Positions 22,513 to 33,351 of a stretch of DNA of 64,000 nt are shown piece after piece (within the stretch, counting starts at the first letter, position 1; every line of letters begins with the position of its first letter). Location of the stretch: NCBI GenBank assembly GCA_963921195.1, contig OY992537.1, positions 21,536,642-21,600,641 on the forward strand, in the 5' to 3' direction. The notes under the pieces are model-generated. The model saw only the letters and a program-made list of their open reading frames with translations, did not search any database and was not told where the DNA came from. Origin of the DNA: Pegoplata infirma. Lineage: Eukaryota; Arthropoda; Insecta; Diptera; Anthomyiidae. The translations under genes were made by a program, and so were the position numbers.

Positions 22513-24247
22513 AACAGTTTTTCTATTGAAAAAGTCTCAGATTCTGAGACAGTTTTTCTATTGAAAAAGTCTCAGATTCTGAGACAGTTTTTCTATAGAA
22601 AAAGTCTCAGATTCTGAAACAGTTTTTCTATAGAAAAAGTCTCAGATTCTGAGACAGTTTTTCTATAGAAAAAGTCTCAGATTCTGAGACAGTTTTTCTA
22701 TAGAAAAAGTCTCAGATTCTGAGACAGTTTTTCTATAGAAAAAGTCTCAGATTCTGAGACAGTTTTTCTATAGAAAAAGTCTCAGATTCTGAGACAGTTT
22801 TTCTATAGAAAAAGTCTCAGATTCTGAGACAGTTTTTCTATAGAAAAAGTCTCAGATTCTGAGACAGTTTTTCTATAGAAAAAGTCTCAGATTCTGAGAC
22901 AGTTTTTCTATAGAAAAAGTCTCAGATTCTGAGACAGTTTTTCTATAGAAAAAGTCTCAGATTCTGAGACAGTTTTTCTATAGAAAAAGTCTCAGATTCT
23001 GAGACAGTTTTTCTATAGAAAAAGTCTCAGATTCTGAGACAGTTTTTCTATAGAAAAAGTCTCAGATTCTGAGACAGTTTTTCTATAGAAAAAGTCTCAG
23101 ATTCTGAGACAGTTTTTCTATAGAAAAAGTCTCAGATTCTGAGACAGTTTTTCTATAGAAAAAGTCTCAGATTCTGAGACAGTTTTTCTATAGAAAAAGT
23201 CTCAGATTCTGAGACAGTTTTTCTATAGAAAAAGTCTCAGATTCTGAGACAGTTTTTCTATAGAAAAAGTCTCAGATTCTGAGACAGTTTTTCTATAGAA
23301 AAAGTCTCAGATTCTGAGACAGTTTTTCTATAGAAAAAGTCTCAGATTCTGAGACAATTTTTCTATAGAAAAAGTCTCAGATTCTCAGACAATTTTTCTA
23401 TAGAAAAAGTCTCAGATTCTAAGACAATTTTTCTATAGAAAAAGTCTCAGATTCTGAGACAATTTTTCTATAGAAAAGTCTCAGATTCTGAGACAATTTT
23501 TCTATAGAAAAAGTCTTAGATTCTGAGACAATTTTTCTATAGAAAAAGTCTCGGATTCTGAGACAATTTTTCTATAGAAAAAGCCTCAGATTCTGAGACA
23601 ATTTTTCTATAGAAAAAGTCTCAGATTCTGAGACAATTTTTCTATAGAAAAAGTCTCAGATTCTGAGACAATTTTTCTATAGAAAAAGTCTCAGATTCTG
23701 AGACAATTTTTCTATAGAAAAAGTCTCAGATTCTGAGACAATTTTTCTATAGAAAAAGTCTCAGATTCTGAGACAATTTTTCTATAGAAAAAGTCTCAGA
23801 TTCTGAGACAATTTTTCTATAGAAAAAGTCTCAGATTCTGAGACAATTTTTCTATAGAAAAAGTCTCAGATTCTGAGACAATTTTTCTATAGAAAAAGTC
23901 TCAGATTCTGAAACAGTTTTTCTATAGAAAAAGTCTCTGATTCTGAGACAGTTTTTCTATAGAAGAAGTCTCAGATTCTGAGACAGTTTTTCTATAGAAA
24001 AACTCTCAGATTCTAAGACAGTTTTTCTATAGAAAAAGCCTCAGATTCTGAGACAGTTTTTCTATAGAAAAAGTCTCATATTCTGAGTCAGTTTTCTATA
24101 GAAAAAGTCTCAGATTTTGAGACAGTTTTTCTAAAGAAAAAGTCTTAGATTCTGAGACAGTTTTTCTATAGAAAAAATCTCAGATTCTGAGACAGTTTTT
24201 CTACAGAAAAAGTCTCAGATTCTGGAGACAGTTTTTCTATAGAAAAA
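22513..24247 (+). repeat. 35-bp palindromic satellite, homogeneous array 2
   Basis: About 49 head-to-tail units. Each joins GTCTCAGATTCTGAGAC and TTTTTCTATAGAAAAA, and both are self-complementary (the first around one central base). Long runs of units from about 22620 to 23340 are identical. The block about 23350-23905 has GACAATTTTT instead of GACAGTTTTT, after which GACAGTTTTT returns with more point changes. Variants concentrate towards the right edge, as expected if unequal exchange homogenises the centre. Confidence 0.95.
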
Positions 24248-24257
24248 TTTTTATTTT

Positions 24258-24337
24258 TCCTGATCTACAAAATAAAACGAATTCCACCAAGATCCGCGGG
24301 TGACATTAGGAAGACTCCCCTTGTGAGTTGGAGTTGA
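24258..24337. mobile_element. Fragment of the AACAAGGGAAG TIR family
   Basis: CTACAAAATAAAACGAATTCC, AAGATCCGCGGGTGACA and CTCCCCTTGTGAGTT follow the right end of the complete element at 38864-39376. The left half is absent, replaced by satellite array 2. Confidence 0.6.
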
Positions 24338-24384
24338 CGTTTTCATTTTATTCTTCACTATGATTTGTGCTGATGTTGCACTGT

Positions 24385-25170
24385 GGTGCAGGGTATAATG
24401 AGTTTGTGATGATGTTTGTAACTACCCGAAATAATGGTCCTAGACCCACTTTTAAGCACGTAGACCCACTTTTAAGCACCGATCGACTTAGAATCACTTT
24501 TTGAGTCGATTTAGCGATGTTCGTCAGTCCGAACTTCCGTCCGTTCGTCTGTCCGTCCGTCCGTCTGTCTGTCCATGTAAACGGTGTAAACACGATAATG
24601 GTCACAATTTTAAATCAATTGACTTGAAATTTGAAACTTAAGCCTTTTTTGCCCCATATTTATACCTAGCCCCCAAAGGTCCTCTGTAGTTTTGGCTAAA
24701 ATGACTCTTATAACCGCTAACCGCATTTTAATAGGTATATTTTCGAAATTTAGCAGGAAATCATGTTTCATCCACACAAATCGCCATTCCGAATTTTAAA
24801 GAAATCGGGCCAGTTCTTCTTGTAGCCCCCACACAAACCACCTTCCCGATTTTCTCATAAATCTCTCAAATTTCATGAAAATAGAAAATATTTAATTAAA
24901 ATTCTGTTTGTGTATGTTAAACGCATACATTAAAAACTTTATGAAATCTGATTATCATCGAACCATTTTTGGACTTAGGCCCGCCCCATTTGAAAATGTT
25001 GCCCGATGTTCAGTTATAGCGGTATTTTGTCAACAGAAGGAAGCCTATTTCACTCAAAATTGATTTAAGAGTGTTTTTTACACTTATTAAAGATTTGACA
25101 AAATATAGATCTAATCAGTCCATGTTTGAATTTGGGACCCATTTTCCGGGAAACTCTAGTGTAGGGTATT
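24385..25170 (-). mobile_element. TATACCC-type element, GTGGTGCAGGGTATAA variant
   Basis: It starts with CACTGTGGTGCAGGGTATAA and has GATCGACTTAGAATCA, TTAGCGATGTTCGTC and a GTCCGTCC microsatellite in the family's order, in reverse. The far end carries TTGCCCGATGTTCAGTTATA and CCGGGAAACTCTAGTGTAGG, shared with 39377-39560. Reading frames across it, including one of 101 codons, are not supported. Confidence 0.55.
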
Positions 25171-25980
25171 ATATGGCGGTCTTGACCGACTATAATTTTC
25201 TTTCTTATTTATTTTTTAATTTTTGGTGTTTGAAATTACACATTGAAAATTCTGCATATTTTATGCATAGCGAAACTTCAGACAAATTTCAAACTCTGCA
25301 TTTTTCCAAAACTTCGTTTGGGAAAAATTATAGTTATATGAGACACCCCGTAACAAAGTCTTTTTTTTTTGCCTAATTTTTTTTGCAAAATCTTTAATAA
25401 TTTGAATTTTTGTGATTTATTTTTTTACTTCCTGATATTTTGCAAAATTGCGAATCTTCATGAAAGCCACGAGATTACACTCACAATCTAGTTTAAAAAA
25501 AAATTGTCAATGATCGAAATTCATAGTATATATGAACAAATACATAAACAAATTATGAACTTTTTCATTAAATTTTTGAATTTTTTCATAGTATTTATGA
25601 AAAAATTTTTTCATAAATACTGTAAAAAAATTTAATAGTATTATGAAAAAGTTAATAAATTTTTATGAATTTTCATAAATACTATGAAGTCGTTTATTGA
25701 CATTTGTATTTTTTTTAATGAAATTCGATGCTTTGCTGGCTAGTGTAACCCTTGTCTTAGCAACATGGCTTCGTGCATGGTAGCGAAAATATCATAAACT
25801 AAGAAGTAGAAGAAAACGCATTTATTTGTAGATTTTCTAATGAAAATATATAATTTAACTCCACCTTTAACTTCTACGTGATACTTAAAAATTCACTTAG
25901 ATTTCATTGAGTTACATCATGGCAAATATGGTAAAGGTAGTACCAAACACTGCACAGGGGGACACTGGTACTAACCGGCC
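25171..25980. repeat. Spacer with a perfect 32-bp palindrome and TATGAAAAA repeats
   Basis: AGTATTTATGAAAAAA and its exact inverse abut at 25590-25621. Further CATAAATACT/AGTATTATGAAAA copies continue to 25690. TTACACTCAC at 25475 and GCTAGTGTAA at 25740-25749 may be the ends of a decayed TIR element. No gene. Confidence 0.5.
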
Positions 25981-26033
25981 AAATGCCACTTTTTGTTATT
26001 CTCAAAAAAAATTTAATACCATTATGTTGGTCC

Positions 26034-26460
26034 CTAGGGTGGAGCATATTTTACTTTTTTTTGAATTTTAAAATCATTGGGGTCGAAAAGTTGCCATCAA
26101 GGGTCAGCGTTTACACAAAAAAAAAATATGGGATCTGTAGATCAATGTCTTTGGGATCCTTTTTTGACTTAAAAATTTGAAAGTTCCGAACAAAGTGAAA
26201 AAATGTGTTAAATTTTGTTTAAGTCGTTCGAAACTAATTAAAAAAATAAGTTATTTTTGAAAAAAAATTGAAAAAAGTTTTTTTAGGACCAAAAGAAAAA
26301 ATATTTTTCATAAAAACACTTTTTCAGTAATGTCTAAATATATACTTATATTTATGACAAAAAAAAAATTGATATCAAAATGTTTGGAAATTTCCCATTT
26401 TCAAGTCAAAAATGGAACCCAAAGACATTGCCCTACAGGTCCAATATTTTTTTTGGATTA
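26034..26460. mobile_element. CTAGGGTGGAGC foldback-like repeat
   Basis: The left arm has CTAGGGTGGAGC and later TTTTTTGACTTAAAAATTTG AAAGTTCCGAACAAAG-type sequence. A partly inverted second arm (CCCATTTTCAAGTCAAAAAT, CCTACAGGTCCAATATT) follows near 26390-26450. The left arm is also found at 38586-38760. The right tip is not recognisable. Confidence 0.5.
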
Positions 26461-27182
26461 ATATTGATTTTTTTTTAGCTAGAAGAAGCTTAAAGTCCTT
26501 TATAATGCTCTTTTAAAAAATGACTCTTTATATTTTTTCAAAGTATTTAATTTGTCCCACTGTAAGGCGGTGCGTAAGTTCTTTCATCAACTAACTACCA
26601 TGTTGCTATTTTTTTTTTTTTTTAATTTTGTTATTTTACTAATTAGATTAATCATTTTATGATCCAAACAATCTGATGTGCATCGTAAACTAAATTAAAA
26701 GAAATCTACCTTCTGTTTTGCTTGATTATCTATTTAATAAAAAAGAAAAAATTACACTTTGTGCATGTCATGAAATACTTTTACAAATATTATATGGCTC
26801 AGGAGTAGCACGAAATGTTGTATCCTTTTTTTTATTATTTTATGTGGTAGAAAGCTAAAATAATCCTTAAAAGAAACTGACGCAGTTGTAAAAAAACAGG
26901 AACGAAAAGAGTGTTCAATAATAAAAAAAAAAAAAAAAAAAAAAAATATAAAACAATACATTGAACAGAAACGGCTGCTGGGGCTATAAATCCACTTCTA
27001 CTCAAGCAAATTAATACACTTATTTGGTATGTCCAGTTGTGGTCATGTCCTGCAAATACTAGTTATACTGTTGGTAGTGGTAGTGTTGCCATACTATAGA
27101 AATTTTAAATTACACATAGATGCATTCAAAATTACACATGTAATTTTTTTTAGCAAACACAAATGAAATTATGATAAAAGGT
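26461..27182. other. Spacer with T and A homopolymers
   Basis: T16 near 26609 and A24 near 26923 flank sequence without recognisable features. Short frames such as 26752-26961 encode the poly-A run and are not genes. Confidence 0.45.
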
Positions 27183-27724
27183 GCCAAAATAGAACTTTTT
27201 AATAAAAAGTACCATAAAATTTTTTAATAAGAGAACCAATAAAGATTATTTTAGATTTTTCCACCAAAAAAAAAAAATTAAAATTTTGGTACTTTTTTAA
27301 ATAGTACTATTTTGGTCCTTTTTTAAAAGTACTATTTTGGTACTTTTTTAAAAATAATATTTTTTGGATATTTAAAAAGAAGTTATTATTTTATTAAAAA
27401 TTGTTCTTATTAATAAGTACAAAAATGCTATATTGTCACTTTTTCTTTCAATTAATTGTATTTTTTACAAAAAGTACCAAATTAGTACTTTTTTATAAAA
27501 AGTACAGAATTAGTAATTTGTTATAAAAAGTACCCAAATATTTATTATGAACAAAAAGTACCAAAAAAGTATTTTTTTCATAAAAGTACTAAAATAGTAC
27601 TTTTAAACAAAAGTAAATATATACCAAGATAGTAAATTTTTTCATAAAAAGCACCAAAATTGTACATTTTCATAAAATGTACCAAATTAGTACATTTAAA
27701 AAAATTACCCAAACTGTAATTTGT
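27183..27724. repeat. Degenerate AAAAGTACCAAAATAGTACTTTT repeat
   Basis: Irregular copies of AAAAGTACCAAAATAG and its inverse CTATTTTGGTACTTTT run up to the assembly gap. The motif is palindromic around GTAC and resembles the 16-bp satellite in the Helitron at 52.0-52.9 kb. Confidence 0.65.
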
Positions 27725-27924
27725 NNNNNNNNNNNNNNNNNNNNNNNNNNNNNNNNNNNNNNNNNNNNNNNNNNNNNNNNNNNNNNNNNNNNNNNNNNNN
27801 NNNNNNNNNNNNNNNNNNNNNNNNNNNNNNNNNNNNNNNNNNNNNNNNNNNNNNNNNNNNNNNNNNNNNNNNNNNNNNNNNNNNNNNNNNNNNNNNNNNN
27901 NNNNNNNNNNNNNNNNNNNNNNNN
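27725..27924. other. Assembly gap (200 N)
   Basis: Exactly 200 N. The round number suggests a placeholder and not a measured size. It hides the 5' part of the Penelope-like element. Confidence 0.98.
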
Positions 27925-29140
27925 ATTAAGAATAATTGAAGAAAGGTGGAATGAAATAACAATTTTCACTGATATGTCAAAGACACAATTTTTGAGCATA
28001 ATGAAATTTTGTATAAAAGAAAATAGATATTTTAAATATAACGATAAAATATACTCTCAAAAGAAAGGTCTACCCATGGGATCACCAGCATCACCGATTG
28101 TTGCTGATATCGTGATGGAGAAACTACTGGACACTTGTATAGAAAACTTGACGCAGAAACCAAAAATATTGACAAAATACGTAGATGATCTATTTAGTAT
28201 AGTTACAGAAAGCCAAATAGAGGAAATAATGAATAATTTGAACAAATTCCATCACAATATAAAATTTACAATGGAAAAAGAAATTGACGGCAGACTTCCA
28301 TACCTGGATACCTTAGTAATACGGCAAAATAATAAAATTAAAATAGATTGGTACCAAAAACCAACGGCGTCTGGTAGGATAATTAATTTTTATTCGAAAC
28401 ATCCCAAGAGAATAATAATAAATACAGCCTCAAACATAATAAGGAGAGTTTTAAACATTAGCGACGAGGAATTTCATAATGACAACATAAAAAAGATAAA
28501 AGACATGTTACATAACAATAATTTTCCGACAAAAATTGCAACAAAACTTATAAAAGATTTTAAAAAACAAAAGACACGTGATTTTGAAAATAAGGAATCA
28601 CCCACTATATATAAATCGTTGACATACGTTCCAGAACTGTCCGAAAGAATTGAAAAATCTCGACTACATAACGCAGAAAAGTATAGAATGGCTCATAAAA
28701 CAGGTTATAATCTTGGACAATTATTTAGCAATACTAAAGATAAAGTGGAAATATTGGAGAAAGCCAATGTCGTATATAAAATACCATGCAACGGGAAAAA
28801 AGATGAAAACTGCAATAAAGTGTACGTAGGGACTACTAAAAATAAACTTAAAACTAGAATATCAGGCCATAAATCCGATCAACGTTTTTTAAATATTTCG
28901 TCACAAAAAACTGCACTGTCAGCCCATTGTGCCAGTACTAATCACTCGCCAAACTTTGATGATGTACGAATATTACAACAAGAACAAAATTACAAACGAC
29001 GCTATATGTTGGAGATGCTGAACATTATCAATACACCAACAACTATGAATTTTAAGAGCGATGTGGAGAGTGGCTGTGCAAAACATTATAGATATTTAGT
29101 TAATAAGACCAAGCAATACACAAATTCAGTGCAATCATGA
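27925..29140 (+). CDS. Penelope-like element reverse transcriptase with GIY-YIG-type endonuclease, 5' part in gap
   Basis: An uninterrupted frame of 404 visible codons runs from the gap to a TGA at 29138. Counting from the first visible residue, the RT palm motifs are KKGLPMGSPASPIVAD (about 46-61), KYVDDLFSIV (about 84-93) and GRLPYLDTLVI (about 124-134). All are typical of Penelope-like elements, which have YVDD where many other RTs have YADD. The C-terminal region has VVYKIPCN (about 281-288), then KVYVGTTKNKLKTRISGHKS (about 298-317), the YxxG/YVGxT...R...H pattern of the Penelope GIY-YIG nuclease domain. The catalytic motif A and the N terminus should lie in the gap. With no stop in the visible part, this is the youngest-looking coding sequence in the window. 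Family identity is secure; activity is not shown. Confidence 0.92.
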
Positions 29141-29405
29141 CGATGGTAGTGAGAACTACATAGCAAATAAGAATTTTTTGTGTGATTTTTATAAAATTTA
29201 GTAAGTTCTTGTTGTTATTGTTATGACTGTTTTGAAATTTTGTGAGCTTTGGTTTTTTGTATTGATGTTTTTAACTTATTTTGTTGTTTTTCTTATTTAT
29301 ATTTTGTGAAACATTAGACTGCCCCTGATGAAGATATTCAAAGAATATCGAAATATTGGAAATATTTAAATAAATAAAAAAACATTTAAAACTTATGACC
29401 TCGAG
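29141..29405 (+). mobile_element. 3' UTR/terminal region of the Penelope-like element
   Basis: T-rich 3' region after the stop codon, ending near AAATAAATAAAAAAACATTT and TTATGACCTCGAGCTTGAG. It contains the hammerhead-like motif listed next. The exact end of the element cannot be placed without a second copy. Confidence 0.55.
29325..29366 (+). ncRNA. Hammerhead-ribozyme-like motif
   Basis: CTGATGA (29325-29331), one extra A, a perfect 7-bp helix GATATTC/GAATATC closed by AAA (29333-29349), then GAAA (29350-29353) and a 5-bp helix ATATT/AATAT around GGA, with T at the expected cleavage position. Penelope-like elements are known to carry minimal type I hammerheads in their terminal repeats. 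The helix that should join the two outer strands is not seen (GCCC upstream has no GGGC downstream), so this may be a decayed or half ribozyme. Confidence 0.5.
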
Positions 29406-29497
29406 CTTGAGTATTTATTCATTTGAGATTCTAAAGAAAAGGTCGAATAAAAGACAAACTTTTATTTTGTAAATTTGTTTTATTTAATCAGCTTCTA

Positions 29498-29797
29498 CCG
29501 TTCCAATGGTGCGTCCGAGAGGGGTCATTAGTGAGACCGACCCCCATTTATTTTTACCCTACAACATTTTTTCAAAACATACCTATGCCCTATCTCCACT
29601 CCCTAAGTAGGCTAAGTAAGGGCATTATTAGGGCAGTTAGAGCAGTTGGAACAAATTTTAAAAAATGTCGTTTTGTGTAGGAGCCCCCTTAGAAATTGTA
29701 GATAGGGTATTAGTTTGTTTAAAAGAAATGTTAAGACGTAAAAATTAATAGGGGTCGGTCTTATAAAGGACCCCTCTATGACGCACCATTGGAACAG
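29498..29797. mobile_element. TA-flanked foldback MITE, C(C/T)GTTCCAATGGTGCG tips
   Basis: Left CCGTTCCAATGGTGCGTC and right GACGCACCATTGGAACAG are inverted, with TA at 29496-29497 and 29798-29799. The arms extend about 65 bases, including GAGAGGGGTC/GACCCCTCT and GACCGACCCCCATT/AATAGGGGTCGGTC. 300 bp, non-coding. Confidence 0.65.
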
Positions 29798-29879
29798 TAG
29801 AAATAATTTTAAGATTGGAAAATTACAATAAAAATTTTTCAAAAAATTTAAAAAAAATAGTAATAATCGTTATCCCACG

Positions 29880-30303
29880 ATCCTCCTGGGAAAAAATTTT
29901 GTAGAATTGATAGAAGTTTTACACAAAAAAATTTCAAAAAAATCGAAGAGTACAAACATTTTCAAAAATGAGATTTAAATTTTAAAACTTAAAAATCGCA
30001 TACTAGAGCACTTTTAAGAATATTTTAGGATTTTTTTTTTAAAAGTACGTAAAAAAACAAAAATTTTGAAAAAAAACAATTTGAAATTTGGACCATTATT
30101 GAAGAAGTTATGATTAAAAGAAGTTTGAGTAAAGGAGCAAACTACCAATTTTTAAAAATTCGATATCTTTTGAACGGGTCATCAAAAAAATCTGAAAATT
30201 TACCACGAAGAAGTTTTCGAAGGGTACTAAAAACTGTTGACAAATTAGGAAAATCTAAAAAAAAAAAATTTCAAAGTGTCCGATTTGACATGGAATGCCC
30301 CAT
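29880..30303. mobile_element. Half of a GGGGCATTCCATG foldback element
   Basis: The right end GATTTGACATGGAATGCCCC with ATATATA beyond matches the tips of the 2-kb palindrome at 19862-21900. The interior is A-rich and diverged, and no matching left tip is present. Confidence 0.5.
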
Positions 30304-31600
30304 ATATACAGTGTATATAAAATGTTATTAAAAAAATAAAAATCATCTAAAAAAAAATTAAATAATTGCTTTAATACAAAAAAAAAAAATGTATCATACA
30401 AAAATCTTAAAAATAACTAAAAAATACAAAATCTAAAAATATTACCTAGAAATATGCATTTATAGCGAAATAATAACAAAATATGCAAAAATATGCATTT
30501 TAAGCAAAATATGCACTAACGAATCGATGCCATTTTAAAGCAAATTCTTTGATTCGCAAAGATTTCTTGTTTATGCTGTGCTATGACCAAAGGGAAAGAA
30601 CATGCATTCGCATGAAAGTACTCTCCTTGGTTATAAGCTTACAACTTATTTGTTAAATCAAACATTATTTTGATTGACTATAAATAAAAAATTGATAAAA
30701 TTTAAGATCAAAATCGAAAAAATGATGATTGGCATAACAATTTTCTTAATTGGAGGAATTTCAATAAAAAAATTTATTGAATCCGCGTTTTTGTTGATTG
30801 AAATTCGTTTCAAATTCTTTCTGGTTTGTTACCAACAATAAAAAAAGTAAAACCCGACTATTTTGTATATTTTTAAATTAATGTACTCAAATAAATTACC
30901 AATTTGTAATTCGACAGTTAAAGAAAAGAAAAGAAAAAAAAATGTTAATCAAAACATTGATTGACTCTTTTAAATTTTGTTGATCAATAGATTTAAGTGA
31001 ACATGTTTAGCCAATAATATTTTGTGTGTACTGACAAAACTCCAAAAATCTAAAATAACCCATATCTGAGACATAGAAAAACTCTTAGATTTCTAAACAT
31101 TTTTTAATTGAAAACGATTCTGATTTTCTGTCAAACAAATCTGACTCTATGAAACATTCTTTCTATCAAAAAAAGGAACTTTTCTTATATTAACAATCTC
31201 AGATAGTAAAATAATTCAGGTATTCTGAAACATTTTCCGTTCAAGACAGATATTCTATGCAATATGACGTCCCGTCAAATCTAAACTTTCAAATATCATG
31301 TCGTATTACCTGCCGAACGATTGTCACAAAATAGCTGATTGTGGGAACATTTATGAAAAAAGTTTGCAAGTCGGCAACCAAAGGTTTGACCAAAAGGTCA
31401 AAATAAAAAAAGGCGTTTTTCGACCAAAATTCATGTCTGAATTTTTTAACCAAATCCAAATGCGTACACTGGGGAAAAATATTTAAAAAATTCCAAATTG
31501 ACGATTTTGGTCCCCAAATGCTGATTTTTAAACACATAAATTATTTTTTAATCAAATTGGTCTTAAAATTGGAAATGTTGAGTATGTTATGTGAAAAATA
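30304..31600. other. AT-rich spacer with satellite relics
   Basis: At 31060-31250, fragments such as ATCTGAGACATAGAAAAACTC and TTCTGAAACATTTTCC look like very old units of the 35-bp satellite. Reading frames near 31290-31540 overlap on both strands and show no family motif. No gene. Confidence 0.45.
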
Positions 31601-31609
31601 TTAAAAAAA

Positions 31610-32250
31610 TATAAAATCACGATTTTGGTCCAAAAATGCTTTATTATTCTAAGTACGAATATCAAAAAAAATTTAAAATCGAATGGTTTTCGAGATATCG
31701 CCATTTGAAATTTGTAAAAAATGGCGGTTTTTTCCTACGCTCAAGAAATTTTTTAAAAAAGTCTCAAAATTCCTTTACCTTGACCAATTTATAGAGCCTA
31801 AGAAAATCTTTTATGTAAACTTAATTTGAGCCAAATCCGATCAATTTAACCCTTGGCGCCCTCGATCAAAATTTTGGCTTTACAAAAAACCTTTCACAAA
31901 AATCTCGAAATTTTGATCGAAGGGCGATACGGGTTAAAATGATCGGATTTGGCTCAAAATAGACGTAAATGATAGATTGTCTTAAGGTATATGAAGGGGT
32001 CAAGGGAAGGAAATTTTGATTTTTTTTTAAATTTGTTTAACGTAGGAAAAACCCTCTATTTTTGCATTTTTTTGACAAATTTGAAAATGCGATACATATT
32101 TTCACTCGACCGATTTTAGAAATTTTTTGATATTCGTATTTAGCATGCCAAAATTAATAAAAATAATACATCGCAAGTTATTTTTTTTTATTATTTTTTC
32201 ATTTTCAAAAAATGTTGGTGGAAATTTTACAAAAGTCCAAAACTTTGAGT
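31610..32250. mobile_element. Foldback element related to the TAGAG hAT arms
   Basis: Arms at about 31655-31875 and 31895-32140 are inverted around a short centre (CTCGATCAAAATTTTGGC against GAAATTTTGATCGAAGGG). They include GAGCCAAATCCGATCA and its inverse, and ACGAATATCAAAAAA and TTTTTTGATATTCG. The same sequences, in the same order, lie inside 14380-14700 and 16740-17230. Outer tips not found. Confidence 0.5.
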
Positions 32251-33350
32251 CCAAAATTTAGTTTAAATGAGAGATTGTCTCAAATCCTATAAATCGGTCT
32301 ATGGAATAAAGTTTTGACGTTTTTTTTTTTTATAAAATTTTTAGAAAATCACAATTTTTTCGAAGAAAAAATATTTTTGCCACACAAAAAAATGAAAGTC
32401 TAATGTATCTGATTATTAGCAACACTTTTCTCTTAGTGTATGCCCCAACAACAAACAATTTATTTAAAACAACATCCTCATAACCAAAAGTAGTTATTAT
32501 TTGTAACTGTTGTAAGCAAACAAATTGAAACAGATTTATCACCATGAACAAAAAATCCTACCCAATTCATATCAACCACTGGCATCTAGTCACCCACAAT
32601 TGTTTGCCTTCTCCCCCCACCATCCACCGCACTCATATATTGAGTGTTATAAAAAAGTTTATAACTCGTAAAAAAAATGTTTATATAAACAGCGACAAAA
32701 AAAAATATTGTAAAGTTAGGAGTGATAAAAAAAGCACGGAGTAAGGAAGACAATTATCCTGTTAGTCAGTTTTTTAGTTGTTGTTGTTGTTGTTGGAAGC
32801 ATTGTCATTGCCACTGCCACTACTGTGAACCGCAAAATGGCTGCTAAACTGACAAGCGAACTTTATTACAACATTTCAGTTTTTTTTCAACGTCCTCGTT
32901 ATATATATTTTTTTTTTATTATTTTGCTCGTTTAACTTAATATGCCGTCACAGTAAACGAAACAGGATTATGGCGCATCAGCCAGCATTTCGATTATTGG
33001 TTGTTTGTTTTATACAACCATTTTTTTTCTTCTCAATTTTTTATTTTTTTATATCCTTCTGAATGGGATTTTACTTGAAACTGCAGTCACAGGTGTTGCG
33101 TTTAACTAAAGTTGTTAAAAAAACAAAAAACAAAAAAATTGTATTAATAATGTATTCAATCTTTTGTAAAATATGGCAAAATATTTATATCTAATGGATA
33201 TGCTCGTAAAGATTTACGCTTCGCGGAGGCAGGGGAAGATGAAGTATTTATTTAATAATAAGTGGATTATAGAAAAATATATAACCCATTCCATGAGTCA
33301 TTTCACAAAATCTGACCGGAGGTCTTCCGATTTTTGTTATATTTTTCATA
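32251..33350. other. Spacer with (TTG)n
   Basis: A (TTG)7-like microsatellite lies at 32776-32797. The sequence is more complex than the neighbouring repeats and may be non-repetitive, but no gene, splice pattern or RNA is recognisable. Confidence 0.4.
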
Positions 33351-33351
33351 C

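Noticed and set aside
22513..24247. Regular 35-bp direct repeats resembling a CRISPR array
   Set aside because: There are no unique spacers; units follow each other directly and are eukaryotic satellite.
25071..25376. 101-codon plus-strand frame
   Set aside because: It lies across a TATACCC-variant end and AT-rich spacer and has no recognisable motif or splice context.
25961..26571. TIR element with CAGGGGGACA / TGTCCCACTG ends
   Set aside because: Only about ten bases are inverted with one mismatch, and there is no target duplication.
27670..27962. Frames consisting mostly of X
   Set aside because: They are artefacts of reading through the 200-N gap.
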